A DNA stretch of 64,000 nucleotides from Glandiceps talaboti (GCF_964340395.1 NC_135549.1:26840095-26904094), one strand, 5' to 3'. Positions 38,523 through 52,180 are shown, counted from the first letter of the stretch. A program made the numbers and translations. The notes: a model not told the origin generated them from the sequence alone.

Positions 38523-38798
38523 GCGAAATCATCCACTCCAATGGTGTAGGGCGCTATACTTTGAATTATGAACAAGCTAAGGAAGAGTGTACGAAATACA
38601 ATGGAGTCATAGCTACATACAACCAACTTCATGAAGCCTGGGAGAATGGTTTACAAGAATGTTCAGCTGGATGGCTTAGAGATGGAAGTGTTCGGTATCC
38701 AATGCATGAGGTAATCGAAGGCTGTGGTATTTTAGTAGGAATTGTTGATTGGGGATTTAAAGACAAGTCAGACACCTACGATGTGTATTGCTTTAAAT
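38523..38798 (+). CDS. Link/F-lectin gene: Link module 2 exon
   Basis: A 276-bp, phase 1-1 exon (TACCACAG| ... |GTAAGT) encodes a full Link module with cysteines in EEC, ECSAGWL, EGCG and VYCF. It is very close to Link 3 (shared segments AWENGL, CSAGWLRDG, YPMHEV and DWGFK). Unlike every other exon in the gene it ends in T instead of G. The split codon therefore becomes TAC when the 41500 micro-exon follows, but TAA with the 41925 micro-exon and TGA with Link 3. Reading through the donor continues about 39 codons before a stop. Confidence 0.93.
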
Positions 38799-38939
38799 GT
38801 AAGTTCTACATCAATTCTCTTACTTATTGTTTTTCATTGTTACCATCTTATTACGCGTCAATTCATTGGTTATTCATAGTGGATAATGTACTAAATAAGT
38901 TGCTAAGTCAATGACATCTTGTTTACACATTATGGTTTT

Positions 38940-40640
38940 AATAATATAATAATGATAATTTAATTTCTTAAAAAACGCACTACACTGCGTCTCAGTGCTC
39001 TTTACAAAACTCAAAACATGGTTAAAAGGTAAAACAAAACATTACAGAGTAAACAAGGCTAAAAAGGCTGCGACAGCGTGAAAAACATCCTATAAATGAT
39101 TAAAATTACAGTTTACGTTGCACGAAAATCACATGTGGTAATATTACCTAAAAAGGTGAGTTTTAAGATTGCATTTAAAAGATTCAAGTGTAGTATCTAA
39201 GTGAATATGAAATGGCAGCTGATTCCACAGAATAGGAGCCGTAATTGAAAATGCCTGGAAACCATAATTTTTTGTAGTTCTAGTTGTATCAAGTCTCTTT
39301 CAAATCAATATATCAGCAGAACGAAGTGTGCGCGTCGGGGTGTAAATTTCAACCAGCGCGGCGTCCGCATGCAGTCTGGGAATTCGCCAAGAAGAATCTT
39401 GAACGTGAAATGAGCAATTTTGATCTTGATTCTCTGCTCAACAGGCAGCCAATGAAGATCGAATAAAACAGGTGTGATGTGTTCAAACTTCTTTGTTCGG
39501 GTAATGAGGCGAGCAGCTGCGTTCTGTATAGATTGGGTTTTATCAAGCTGGAAGGGGTTCATTCCATGAAGGAGGCTATAACAATAGTCCAATCTTGATG
39601 TTACAAATGCATGAACTAATTTCTCCTCCATGCCATCAGCTCTTCGTTTTACCATGGCGCTCTTGGCTTCTCAATGAACGTCTTGGAAGTTGATGGTGCT
39701 AAATCATCGATAATTCTGGTCATAGCATGATCATAAAAAGTACATAGCTCATTTACATCTAGATTTCTTGGAAAGGTGAAAGAGGATGCATCTATCCTGG
39801 TGTTCAGTACTGTGCGATCGATCAATCGAACATCTCGTCGCAAACGGGTCACTTGCGGATGTAAAACATTTACATTGAAATGAACAAGACTGTGGTCTGA
39901 CAGAAGTACGTCAGAGACGTCAACACTACGAATTAAATGATCAGATGTACGCGTTATGATGACATCGGGCGTATGTCCTAACACATGGGTTGGTTTAGTT
40001 ACATGTTGTTGGAGGTTTCTGGACCTAAGTAAATCAGTGAAATTAGCAGCGTCACGTGATTCCAGGTCATTCAGATGGAAATTGAAGTCGCTGGCAATCA
40101 ATAGATGTCCAGGTGATGGAATAATATTTCTAGTAGAGCTGAAAATTCTGAGAGAAATTCATTCATTGTGCTTGCATTCTTCTTCGATTTTGGCGGTCGA
40201 TGAATCACGATCATACGTAAGATTTCACTGCGAGATCGGAAACAGAGCTCCATAGATTCAAATGATTTGAAGGCATGCATTAATTTACCATCGACGGTGA
40301 TGTTAAAGCGTAATAAAATTGTAACTTCGCCACCCCTGCGTTTACCACGCGGCTTTTGATGGAAATTATAACCAGACACAGCTGAGCGAATGTTCGCAAT
40401 AAGGGGGTCGTCTTTTTTTTAGCCACGCTTCAGTCCAAATCAGAAAATCCAGTCTTTTCTCAACTAGCAGTGTGGTAGCGATACTACCAATCTTACCAGT
40501 CAATGACTGGGCCGCAGCGGCCCGTTGAGTAATGTTAACAATGTTCCACCTCATTCACGGCAATTGAGAATACGTGTTTGATGTTGCCATGTTCAAGTTG
40601 ATACAAGTGACTAACCCTAATATGAAAGAAGTCCAAAAAT
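38940..40640 (-). mobile_element. L2/CR1-like LINE, internally deleted
   Basis: Minus-strand frames run from the 5' end (about 40560) downwards. The first is an endonuclease N-terminus with LDFLIWTEAWL (40366-40554). Next is an R-R-G-G-E-V-T-I-L-L-R block (40098-40379). Next is the endonuclease C-terminus with SDFNFHL, PDVIITR and the LLSDHSLVHF motif (39649-40101). Last is an RT-distal block with FVTSRLDYC, QNAAARLITRT and HWLPVEQRI (39305-39655). The RT palm is absent between the last two, so more than 1 kb was lost at about 39650. The element ends near 38940 in ATTATTATATTATTAAA, like the short 3' repeats of CR1/L2 elements. It is dead and sits in the intron after Link 2, antisense to the host gene. 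Confidence 0.85.
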
Positions 40641-40649
40641 GGCTCTTGA

Positions 40650-41080
40650 AAAGTTCAGTCCAAGGAATCCCGTCTAATCCGGTAGCTTGAAACACAAATA
40701 AAAGTTCTGATGAAAAACTTTAGTGAATAGATGACGACATTCTGGTTAAAACTTAAACAAATAAAATTGTAGAGTGATCAGCGCCACTTTTTTCTCCTCT
40801 CTTGTACTCTTTCCATTTTACCCATGTACCTTGCTCAATCTATCCGCTCTGTTTATTGGCTGATAAATACAGTTACAATAGTTACACTGACAAGTGACCG
40901 TGTGTCATAACTTTTACGAGTAAACAACTGCTGGTGATAATACATGTATCTCAGAACTGATTGCTCAACTAGCTTGATAAGATTCACGTGTTCATAAAGA
41001 CAGGACATTTGGTTAGCTACGATTAAGTACTTCTTAAATTTACCACTTACCTAACCTTCTACTTGCCTACCATGCATATG
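40650..41080. other. Intronic, nothing recognised
   Basis: About 430 bp of AT-rich intron between the LINE and the CATA tract. No exon, repeat or structured RNA is apparent. Confidence 0.4.
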
Positions 41081-41089
41081 TGCATGCAT

Positions 41090-41339
41090 GCATGCATACA
41101 TACATACATACATACATACATACATACATACATACATACATACATACACACACACACATACATACATACATACATACATACATACATACATACATACATA
41201 CATACATACATACATACATACATACATACATACATACAGACATACATACATACATACATAAATACATAAAGACAGACAGACGGACGGACGGACATATACA
41301 TACACAAAGATACAAAATCATGTAAACACAATCTCCCTT

Positions 41340-41421
<82 letters not shown>
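41090..41421. repeat. (CATA)n followed by (CT)n
   Basis: CATA at 41092-41262 with an ACAC interruption, then GACA/GACG variants and CT dinucleotides at 41346-41421. It lies directly upstream of micro-exon 2. Confidence 0.95.
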
Positions 41422-41425
<4 letters not shown>

Positions 41426-41499
41426 ACATATATTTGTGTCGTTAATGAGTCTCAGTGTTGTAAATGTCAATCATGACAAGATTATTTCCTTTCTTTCAG

Positions 41500-41526
41500 A
41501 CAATCCATCTGCAAGTCCTTATGGAG
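41500..41526 (+). CDS. Link/F-lectin gene: micro-exon 2 (27 bp)
   Basis: CTTTCAG|ACAATCC ... TATGGAG|GTATGTAT, phase 1-1. After Link 2 (ending T) the split codon is TAC and the peptide is YNPSASPYG. It starts with AC, so it is the only nearby exon that rescues the T-ending Link 2 donor before the 41925 micro-exon. The flanks (GTTGTAAATGTCAATCATGA before; ACATTTGTTCTTAATAAAT after) are homologous to those of micro-exon 1. Confidence 0.75.
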
Positions 41527-41786
41527 GTATGTATTGCTATTCACGAAATTAGTTGATGGAGTGGTGTAATTGACTGTTCGTTCTGAGGGCGACATTTGTT
41601 CTTAATAAATTTTACTTATGATATGTAAATAATACGTTAATATATAAACCAAGGGAGGGAATATGTTGTAATTTAACTGAGGTAGAATTTCTGTTAGGTA
41701 AATTTCCGTTTGATTGAAAAACGGCCACAGCAACATATTGTGTCACAAATTACCTGTAGCATTATAGCATGATCTTACCTTTAATA

Positions 41787-41871
41787 TACATAATACATAC
41801 ATACATACATACATACATACATACATACATACATACATACATACATACATACATACATACATACATACATA
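41787..41871. repeat. (CATA)n upstream of micro-exon 3
   Basis: Uninterrupted CATA tetranucleotides ending about 50 bp before the 41925 exon. Confidence 0.95.
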
Positions 41872-41924
41872 GTATGTAGTCAAGATTAACAGTATAAATG
41901 ACAACTTCGTTTTATTTCCCCCAG

Positions 41925-41951
41925 AAATCCCAATTACAAGTATTGTTGGAG
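41925..41951 (+). CDS. Link/F-lectin gene: micro-exon 3 (27 bp)
   Basis: TTTCCCCCAG|AAATCCC ... TTGGAG|GTATGTAC, phase 1-1. After a G-ending exon it encodes EIPITSIVG. It directly follows micro-exon 2 with only a 398-bp intron, so the Link 2-Link 3 linker is built from two micro-exons (18 residues). Its flanks match those of micro-exon 4. Confidence 0.72.
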
Positions 41952-42504
41952 GTATGTACAGCTACTTATTTTTGTTAAAATGCTAAATGCACATGGGTGG
42001 TTTTATTGAATGTGTGTTCTTTGAGAACACAGAAGACAAGTACATAATTAGACAATCACATATACAATCAAATTCAAATGACCAGCATAAAATGAATACA
42101 CAACACTGTGATATTCAAGATAAACTAACTTCATAAGACTCCTGTATATAAACAATTACACTCTTTTGGAAAGTCCAATTCAAACAATCAATGGCAAGTG
42201 TTGTATCTTATAACATGAGGTCATAAAATACAAGCCACCAACATCTAGACTGACTGTTACTAAGCATGCTATATATATACCGGTATATTGATGGCGCAAA
42301 TCGGGAGATCTGATTGGTCTAGACATCGAACTAGCGCGTCTAAAATGAGCGATAATGCACAGTTGGCATGCGTCCAAATGTTGATGTTCACTGTTCGTCT
42401 ACGAACGTTGTAGTCCGTGCAGGGATGGGGTGCAAATGAAACCAGAAAATGTTGCGTCTTATCTTGTTTCTGATATTTTCAATATACTGGTATAATATAA
42501 TAGC

Positions 42505-42645
42505 TATAAACCACCCCTGGGAATGGTATACCACTCGGCTTTGACCAGTGAACTCAATATATGCACTCGCTATCGCTCGTGCATATATTTCGTTCACTGG
42601 TCAAAACCTCTTGGTATACCATCCCCTGGGGGTGGTTTATTGCTT
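42505..42645. repeat. Foldback element (MITE-like)
   Basis: The arms from TAAACCACCCCTGGGAATGG (left, about 42507) and CCATCCCCTGGGGGTGGTTTA (right, to about 42640) pair. Inner pairs are GGTATACCA/TGGTATACC and TTGACCAGTGAAC/GTTCACTGGTCAA. The loop is about 20 bp. Confidence 0.9.
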
Positions 42646-43142
42646 AAATATACGGTGGCCCACAGGTGACATAGGAACATTACATTTGTGGAATAAATAA
42701 GTCCTTTTTCTGAGATTAAAGTATTTAATACAAGATAAAACTTTTCTTTCACACGACAACACATTACTTTTCTTTTGTTGAAACTAGAAATATAAAAGCA
42801 AAAATATAAAATTTCTGAGAAAACACCTTTCTTTTTACAGCGCAGAAAATGTATTAGCTGATCAAGATTTTTAATTCTTGAGGCCCAAACTTTTTTTCCG
42901 AGAAGAAACTTTTAATTCTTAAAGGGAAACTTGTATTTTTCAAGAGTAATTTTTTATCCCAAGAACAGATTTTTGAAATTCCAAGTCAAAACTAAATTTG
43001 ATGGTACGAGTTATGTTTAATTGGGTGGCACCTGCCAGATTCCCACTCAGGACACCCTGGAGAACAAATATCAACCATATAACCTTCCCTCTAACATGTG
43101 CAAGGTTGGGTTACCTAGCAACGTGACTAACAGGCAGTTTAG

Positions 43143-43145
<3 letters not shown>

Positions 43146-43203
<58 letters not shown>

Positions 43204-43230
43204 TGTGTGTGTCTGTGTGTGTGTGTGTGA
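43146..43230. repeat. (GT)n microsatellite
   Basis: GT tract with TTGT and CTGT interruptions. Confidence 0.95.
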
Positions 43231-43249
43231 AAACAACTTAAAGTAAAAA

Positions 43250-44120
43250 TCCACTGGACCAATTGCCATGATATTTTGTGGGTGTATTACCTCTTGGGTG
43301 TCTAGTTGGGAATTTGTTCAAATCAAAATGCACTTACCACCGGTGTTTGATTTGGGTCAAAAATGTGTTTTTGTCAAACTTAAACTCAAAAACTATCGGC
43401 TAGATCAGTTAGAAAGTTTGTAGGAACATTTTAAATTGTAGTTAGATTAAGAATTGTTATGTGATATGCAAATTATGGCTAAGATGTGTCTGTTTGGCTG
43501 AAAAATCTTTAATTCAAAAACTACTTAGCAGATTAGGCTGAAATGTAACGGGGATGCACCTGTGGGTGTATAGTTCAAGAAATATTAAGCATATAATGAT
43601 TTTATCAGTGATATGCAATAAGATGTAAAAATGTGAATTTTGGTCGAAAACTTATATCTTAAAATGTGATTGGTCAATATGACTGAAACTTAGCGAGATG
43701 TTTCTAGAAGTGTTATTCTTTAGACTTTCTTCAAAACATTTTGATACAATTGGCCTTAGCGACCATAACCACGCCCTTAGCAACAACCAAATGGCAGTAT
43801 ACTTTGGTTAAATAGCAACATCATCCGGTGAATAAACATTCAAAAAACGTATGAAACTATCCCTAGTAACCATGACCACTCCCATAGCAACAGTCAAACG
43901 ATAGTGTATTTCACAAAGAATAACGGATTTATAGACAAATGAATAAATGAAAAAATGAAAATTGTAAATTTCCCTAGCAACAATACCACGCCCATAGCAA
44001 CAGCCAAATGATCATATATATTACAAAGGTAACACCAGGGATTCATAGGTAGGGAACGAACATTCAAAAAATGTAAGCAAATATGTCTAGCATCATGACC
44101 ATGTCCTTAGAATGATCACG
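43250..44120. repeat. Tandem and dispersed repeat block with CCTAGCAAC motifs
   Basis: 43250-43730 holds two or three diverged repeats built around AAAAACTACTTAGCAG and GTGGGTGTATAGTT. 43740-44110 holds about four units of 110-115 bp, each with a TAGCAAC ... CCACGCCC ... ATAGCAACA core. One related unit lies at 48255. Confidence 0.7.
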
Positions 44121-44122
44121 TT

Positions 44123-44123
<1 letters not shown>

Positions 44124-44163
<40 letters not shown>
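44124..44163. repeat. (TAGA)n microsatellite
   Basis: About nine to ten TAGA units. Confidence 0.95.
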
Positions 44164-44262
44164 CTTATTCAAAAGAATAAGGATGTAATAATTCGTTACT
44201 CAGAGTTTCACACTTTGAGCGATCTTGAGACAACTAAATTAGGATTGTCAAGGTCGGTACGT

Positions 44263-44480
44263 ACATTTAATGTTTGTATTTATATATTGCGTAAAGATGG
44301 CTGGACTAAACTATTCCTTCCATGGGTTTACTTCTATAGTTGGTGAGCGAGTATCTGCCTTCATGGTGACATTCCAAACTACTCAAATACTCGCTCGCCA
44401 ACTACAGAAATAAACACCCATAGGGAATAATTTAATCCGACCATCTTGTTACGCAATATAAACATACAAACATTAAGTGT
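44263..44480. repeat. Large foldback element, about 218 bp
   Basis: Long arms pair with few mismatches. The left arm includes TTTGTATTTATATATTGCGTAA, GATGG and ATAGTTGGTGAGCGAGTAT. The right arm includes ATACTCGCTCGCCAACTA, CCATC and TTACGCAATATAAACATAC. The loop is about 25 bp. It ends about 140 bp before the Link 3 exon. Confidence 0.92.
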
Positions 44481-44620
44481 ATTAAAACGTTCTATCTATG
44501 AATAAATTCTAATTAACAGCTTCAATGGCATTTTTCATTTAACAATTTCAGCAAACATGACTTTGATTACTTGATAACAATATATATAACAATATAAATG
44601 CCCTTTTCTGTCCAACACAG

Positions 44621-44896
44621 GAGGAATCATCCACTCCAATGGTGGAAAGCGTTATAGTTTGAATTATGGACAGGCTAAGGAAGAGTGTACCAAATATAAT
44701 GCAGTCATAGCTACAGAAGACCAACTGTATGAAGCCTGGGAGAATGGTTTACGGAGATGTTCAGCTGGATGGCTTAGAGATGGAAAGGCTCAGTATCCGA
44801 TGCATGAGGTCCTCACATCTTGTGGTAGTACGATAGGAGTTATTGATTGGGGATTTAAAAGCAAGTTAGACCACTACGATGTGTATTGTTATAGAG
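44621..44896 (+). CDS. Link/F-lectin gene: Link module 3 exon
   Basis: A 276-bp, phase 1-1 exon (CAACACAG| ... |GTAGGT) encodes a complete Link module with cysteines in EEC, RCSAGWL, TSCG and VYCY. It is closest to Link 2. The upstream intron also shares sequence with the intron before Link 2 (CTATGAATAAATT, TAATTAACAGCT), so the duplication carried flanking intron. The donor GTAGGT is slightly weaker than the GTAAGT of its neighbours. Confidence 0.93.
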
Positions 44897-45004
44897 GTAG
44901 GTATTCAGCAGATAGCAAGTTACAGTTATAGAGCTGCCAAACGAGTTCCAAGGAGTTGGCAATTGTTGACCTTCTGTAGAGGTGAAATAGAGGCGGGAGT
45001 CCAA

Positions 45005-45735
45005 TTTGGAACGATGAAATCATATACTAAGGCAAGAAATTATCCCCTAGAAACCCATAAGTCACAAACCAGTTTCTCTGAATCACCATGTGGGGGAACA
45101 ACTTTCCAAAATGGCGGCATCCATCGAAGGGAAGTCTTATGTAACTTCTCGTACGAAAAACAGAATTCAGTTTTAGATTTGATATCATAATGTGTCCCAT
45201 CCAATGTCAAAATACATGGAGAGAATTACAAAATCATTACTAGGTTCAAGAAAGATGAAATAAGAATTGTAGTACCACACTGGAGCACACGTGGTCATTG
45301 CATGTCCATAGCATATGTAGTACTAGTAGAATGTACTTGGTGATACAATTTTCATATTGAATTGACTAATACCTCAAATGTAAGTGAACTATCACCAGGG
45401 GCATTCCTACTAGTACTACTTCTACTATGCGTACACATACACTCCAGTACATTATGTGTCAGGCCTACCTTTTTTTTGGAAAATCAATCTTTCTTCAAAA
45501 TAAGGTTGAACTCGGCAATAATTTTTGTCGTGGATACTCTCCATGTATTTTGACATTGGATAGAACACATTTAAGCCATCAAATCTAAAACTGAATGGCA
45601 TTTTCAAAATAAAAACTCACTAGCGAAGGACTTTCCTTCGATTGCACCCGCACATAGTGAATCAGAGAAAACTGATTTATGACTTATGGGTTTTTCGGAG
45701 ATGATTCCCGATTTAGTATCTGATTTAAGTTGTTT
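45005..45735. repeat. Long-TIR foldback element, about 730 bp
   Basis: 45020-45225 and 45538-45730 are reverse complements over about 190 bp with mismatches. Pairs include AACCCATAAGTCA/TGACTTATGGGTT, CAGTTTTAGATTTGA/TCAAATCTAAAACTG and ATCCAATGTCAAAATACATGGAG with its reverse. The interior carries a second weaker inverted pair around CATATGTAGTACTAGTAG. No transposase ORF is present. Confidence 0.85.
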
Positions 45736-46216
45736 CAATATTTGACTTACGTCCCTGTCCTACACCTGTTCTGTAAGGGGGGAACGGGAGGATGGAAGTA
45801 ATGCTCAGCGTGGAGGTAGTGCACAGGGGGGCATCAAGCATTTGATGCAGGCATTGACTGTGTTTGTGATGGATAGCATTGTTTGTCTTTCTTTCCGTCT
45901 TATTCCATGTACGTTGGTTGGTTGTTTATTCATTATGGCCCTAATCTACTACATAGAAAATTACATTGTGATTCTTTAGTCTATTAGGACCCTTTCTTTT
46001 TTTACATTACACTGGCTGAATCTACCCCAGCTAGTTATTGGCTAATGAAGACACATGTAGTATTCATATATGAATGACCACATCTCAAATCTTATACATG
46101 TACATAAGTACTGCTATATTAGTTACACAGACAATATACCCGTATCTCAACATTTGGCACTTTAATGATGCTTTTATAATGACACCGATATTTGGTTGTA
46201 CGCACCACCTACATAT

Positions 46217-46483
46217 TCACATACATACATACATACATACATACATACATACATACATACATACATTACATACATACATACATTCAGACAGACAGACACA
46301 TGCATACACACACACACACATACATACATACATACATACATACATACATACATACATACATACATACATACATACATACATACACACACACATACATATA
46401 CACACACATACATACATGCATACATACATACATACATACATACATACATACATACATACATACATACATACATACATACATAC
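46217..46483. repeat. (CATA)n tract upstream of micro-exon 4
   Basis: Long CATA array with CACA and CAGA interruptions, ending about 70 bp before the 46550 exon. Confidence 0.95.
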
Positions 46484-46549
46484 CTTCACAGTCGTACGCA
46501 ATGTAGTAAAGATTAATAATATGAAATCAACTAAATTTTATTTCCCCAG

Positions 46550-46576
46550 AAATTCCAACTACGAGTACTGTTGGAG
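46550..46576 (+). CDS. Link/F-lectin gene: micro-exon 4 (27 bp)
   Basis: TTTCCCCAG|AAATTCC ... TTGGAG|GTATGTAC, phase 1-1, encoding EIPTTSTVG after the G of Link 3. It and its flanks are near-copies of micro-exon 3. Confidence 0.75.
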
Positions 46577-46589
46577 GTATGTACAACCA

Positions 46590-49270
<2,681 letters not shown>

Positions 49271-49274
49271 ACAG

Positions 49275-49547
49275 CGGTTTTCCTTGTTCGAGAAACAGCG
49301 ACTGCACGCTACGAGTTAACTTTCAGTGAGGCTGAGTTAGAGTGCACAAAGTATGATGCTGTCCTAGCAACTAATGAGCAGTTAGAGGAAGCCTGGTTAA
49401 GGGGATTAGGGTACTGTTCAGGTGGATGGCTGGCAGATGAGAGTGTTAAGTATCCAATGCAGTACGAGCGGTCGGGATGTGGTAACAAGGCAGGGATTAT
49501 ATCTTATGCAAATCCGACAAAATTGTATGATGCGTACTGTTATAGAG
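49275..49547 (+). CDS. Link/F-lectin gene: Link module 4 exon
   Basis: A 273-bp, phase 1-1 exon (GATTACAG| ... |GTAAGT) encodes a Link module with cysteines in LEC, YCSGGWL, GCGN and AYCY. It is one codon shorter than its neighbours and clearly diverged (AELECTKYDAVLATNEQL at the start of the module; KAGIISYANPTK later). An R-E-T-A-T-A-R-Y-E-L start replaces the HSNGG-type start of Links 1-3. The fold-defining cysteines and the GGWL segment are kept. Confidence 0.9.
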
Positions 49548-49549
49548 GT

Positions 49550-50780
49550 AAGTGGAACAATTCACACGGGATATATGTTCATAACATAATATTACGCACA
49601 GATACATATACACACGCGCGCACGCACGCATGTGTAATGCACGCTCGTTTTTGCAAGTTACTGAAGTAATAATAAAAAGGTTCCAACTGCTATTTTTCCT
49701 ATCAACGGTTAGCAATGCAATACAACACACTTTGTATTCGAGTGCAAGAGGCAAACACGGAAAGCTGCTCAACGCGCCCGTCCCACTAGACTGACATGTT
49801 GGTGATCTCATTTCACTAAAACTTAAAAATTAGAAAGACTCGATCATTTTGTAATTCAAGCTCAGTGGTTGTTCATTGAACAACTTTCTTTTCGCATATT
49901 GAAACAATTTGATGTATGTTGTCTTCTCATCCATGTATACGTCTGTCAAGTTACATCTTGTAATCTGTAATCTGTAAGTAGTTGCATAGTAGGGAATTAG
50001 TTGGCTACAATTTTGATTGCAACTAGATATTTTGTAAATCCAGTGTCAAACATAATGGTTCATGTATTCTTATTATTATTTACAGATGTAGCTCCGAATC
50101 GGGAAGGAGCAGGTACGATGACACTATATATGACTTTCGAGACAAGTAGTTTGTCTAAAGTTAACGCAGTTTCATGACTAAGGTCAAACCTGTTCTTTTT
50201 TCGAGGGTTGATTGCATATACACGGGGAAAAATATTGTTGCAAATGCATAAATCTGAACATCGGTTTTGTATATCATGCATTATTCATTTTGTAATGATT
50301 ATATACTAGTACGTTCACAAATCTGTTAGTGTATTGAATTCTGGGGAAATTATTATCTCCAACTGCTCTAGATCAATTTGTCTGTCTACAAAAGATGACT
50401 GTTCGATCTATATCTCTGACTATCATACCCACTCTACTCCTCTCTTCATTTTTGAATCGGTTTAACATCTTGACATTTACAAACCTTGTGAACTTCAAAT
50501 TGTATATTCATCTTCCACCTAAAACACTGTGTTATACACATTCTTACAGACCAGTTGCCCCATAGCTATTCGGCCAGAGAACATGCCGATCCCAAAGGTT
50601 AACCTCTCAATTAGTCAACGCATTTTCAAGTATGCAACTAACAAACCCGGAATTCCGCTTCGATGAAATTAAGAACGTCATACGTGCAATAGTATATAGT
50701 CTATAGACGTAGATTTAAAGCAGTATCTTCTGAGGGAGTGAACTCTATCTTTCAATCCCCTTCAACTTGGTTCTGTAATG
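49550..50780. other. Introns around micro-exon 5
   Basis: Nothing recognisable apart from the 27-bp exon at 50086. A short CG-containing alternating purine-pyrimidine stretch (CACACGCGCGCACGCACGC) lies at about 49610. Confidence 0.4.
50086..50112 (+). CDS. Link/F-lectin gene: micro-exon 5 (27 bp)
   Basis: TTTACAG|ATGTAGC ... GGAGCAG|GTACGA, phase 1-1. After the G of Link 4 it encodes DVAPNREGA. It keeps the 27-bp length and phase of micro-exons 1-4, but its sequence and flanks have diverged and no CATA tract precedes it. The donor is weaker. It is the least certain of the five. Confidence 0.55.
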
Positions 50781-50782
50781 TT

Positions 50783-50870
<88 letters not shown>

Positions 50871-50917
50871 TTAGATAGATATACAGATAGATAGAGAGAT
50901 AGAGAGATAGATAGATT
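50783..50917. repeat. (GATA)n microsatellite
   Basis: GATA tract with AGAGAGATAG interruptions at its distal end, 65 bp before Link 5. Confidence 0.95.
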
Positions 50918-50983
50918 GGTAACAAAATAGTTTATTTTTCTTATTTGATTGGTTAATGTACTAATCTTTGTCCTCATTCACAG

Positions 50984-51259
50984 TTACGTTTCACGTGGAA
51001 TCTCCAGAAGGCCGATATCAACTAACATTTGCTGAAGCTATCAAAGAATGTCAGAAATATAATGCAGAGATCGCAAGTCTTGCCCAACTTTATGAAGCCT
51101 GGGAACAAGGGTTGGGTATTTGCCGAGCTGGCTGGTTATCGAGTGGACAGATTAGGTTCCCTACTCAGGAAGCAATCGAACATTGTGGTAACGCAATAGG
51201 AATCATGAAGCCGGTCTCAAAAAGTAACTTCGAAAAGTATGACGTATTTTGCTATGGAG
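50984..51259 (+). CDS. Link/F-lectin gene: Link module 5 exon
   Basis: A 276-bp, phase 1-1 exon (CATTCACAG| ... |GTAAGA) encodes a Link module with cysteines in KEC, ICRAGWL, HCGN and VFCY. It contains GRYQLTFAEAIKEC, the closest of the five to the vertebrate TSG-6/CD44-type consensus (R-Y-x-L-T-F-x-E-A). Intermediate divergence from Links 1-3 suggests it is an older member of the array. Confidence 0.92.
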
Positions 51260-51299
51260 GTAAGAGAAAGACAAACACAAATTCTATCCTTAACTGTGT

Positions 51300-52170
51300 G
51301 TAAGTTGGATTTCTTTTGATTTGGTGCCAATAGTTGCAAGCTTCAGCAGGTACAGCCTACGGATAAGCAAGGATAAAATCTTTCCGTAATGTTGAATATC
51401 ACTACTTCCAAGTTCATTGTAATTGTGCTACTTTATAAGTAAAATACTGCCATGTGATATATATCTGCAATTAATAATTTATAACGTGCACATTAAGCTT
51501 AAGTGTAAAAGTATAATTTTATGCTTGCTTTAATTAACATCCCAGTAGTGATGTCTCTCAATGCAATCAATATGTAAACAATATGTTAACAGTACAACAA
51601 TGCAAGCTAGTCTTAAACCAACTGTAAAGTAAACATAAATATCATAATTATGACTACTACATCTCGCTTAGATTTAGAGATATATCATAGTTGTGGCATT
51701 CTCATTACATTGTAATCAGTTTGCTGTTTGAAAGCTGATAACATTGCTTATAGATTGACTACACGTGGAAAAGATCTGCTAGTCATTCAGTTAAACAGTG
51801 TTATTTTACACATGATACTGACTCTACCAATGGTTGTGGCAAGCAGGAAACACGGCTTAGTTGGGTGCTAAGAGTAGTAAAACAAAACTACTTGTGACAC
51901 ATTGATGACTAGTGTCACCACAACATACATAATTACAATTGATTGTATATTAGCTGTTGTATTAGCGTATGAAATCGTTACATAAATCTAGTTTTCCAAA
52001 ATAAAAATAATAAATACGTATTTGTATGCTGGCATGTTATGACCATTTCCGGAAATATTAATGATTTTCAATTACTACATATGAAAGACAAAACAAGGTA
52101 ACTTTAATATACTCTTAATATCATGCAGTGGTAAACCTTTAACCAAAAGCAAACTGTGATTTCTTTATTT
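51300..52170. other. Intron, nothing recognised
   Basis: About 900 bp of AT-rich intron between Link 5 and the acidic linker exon. No repeat or structure stands out. Confidence 0.4.
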
Positions 52171-52180
52171 CTATTGTTAG

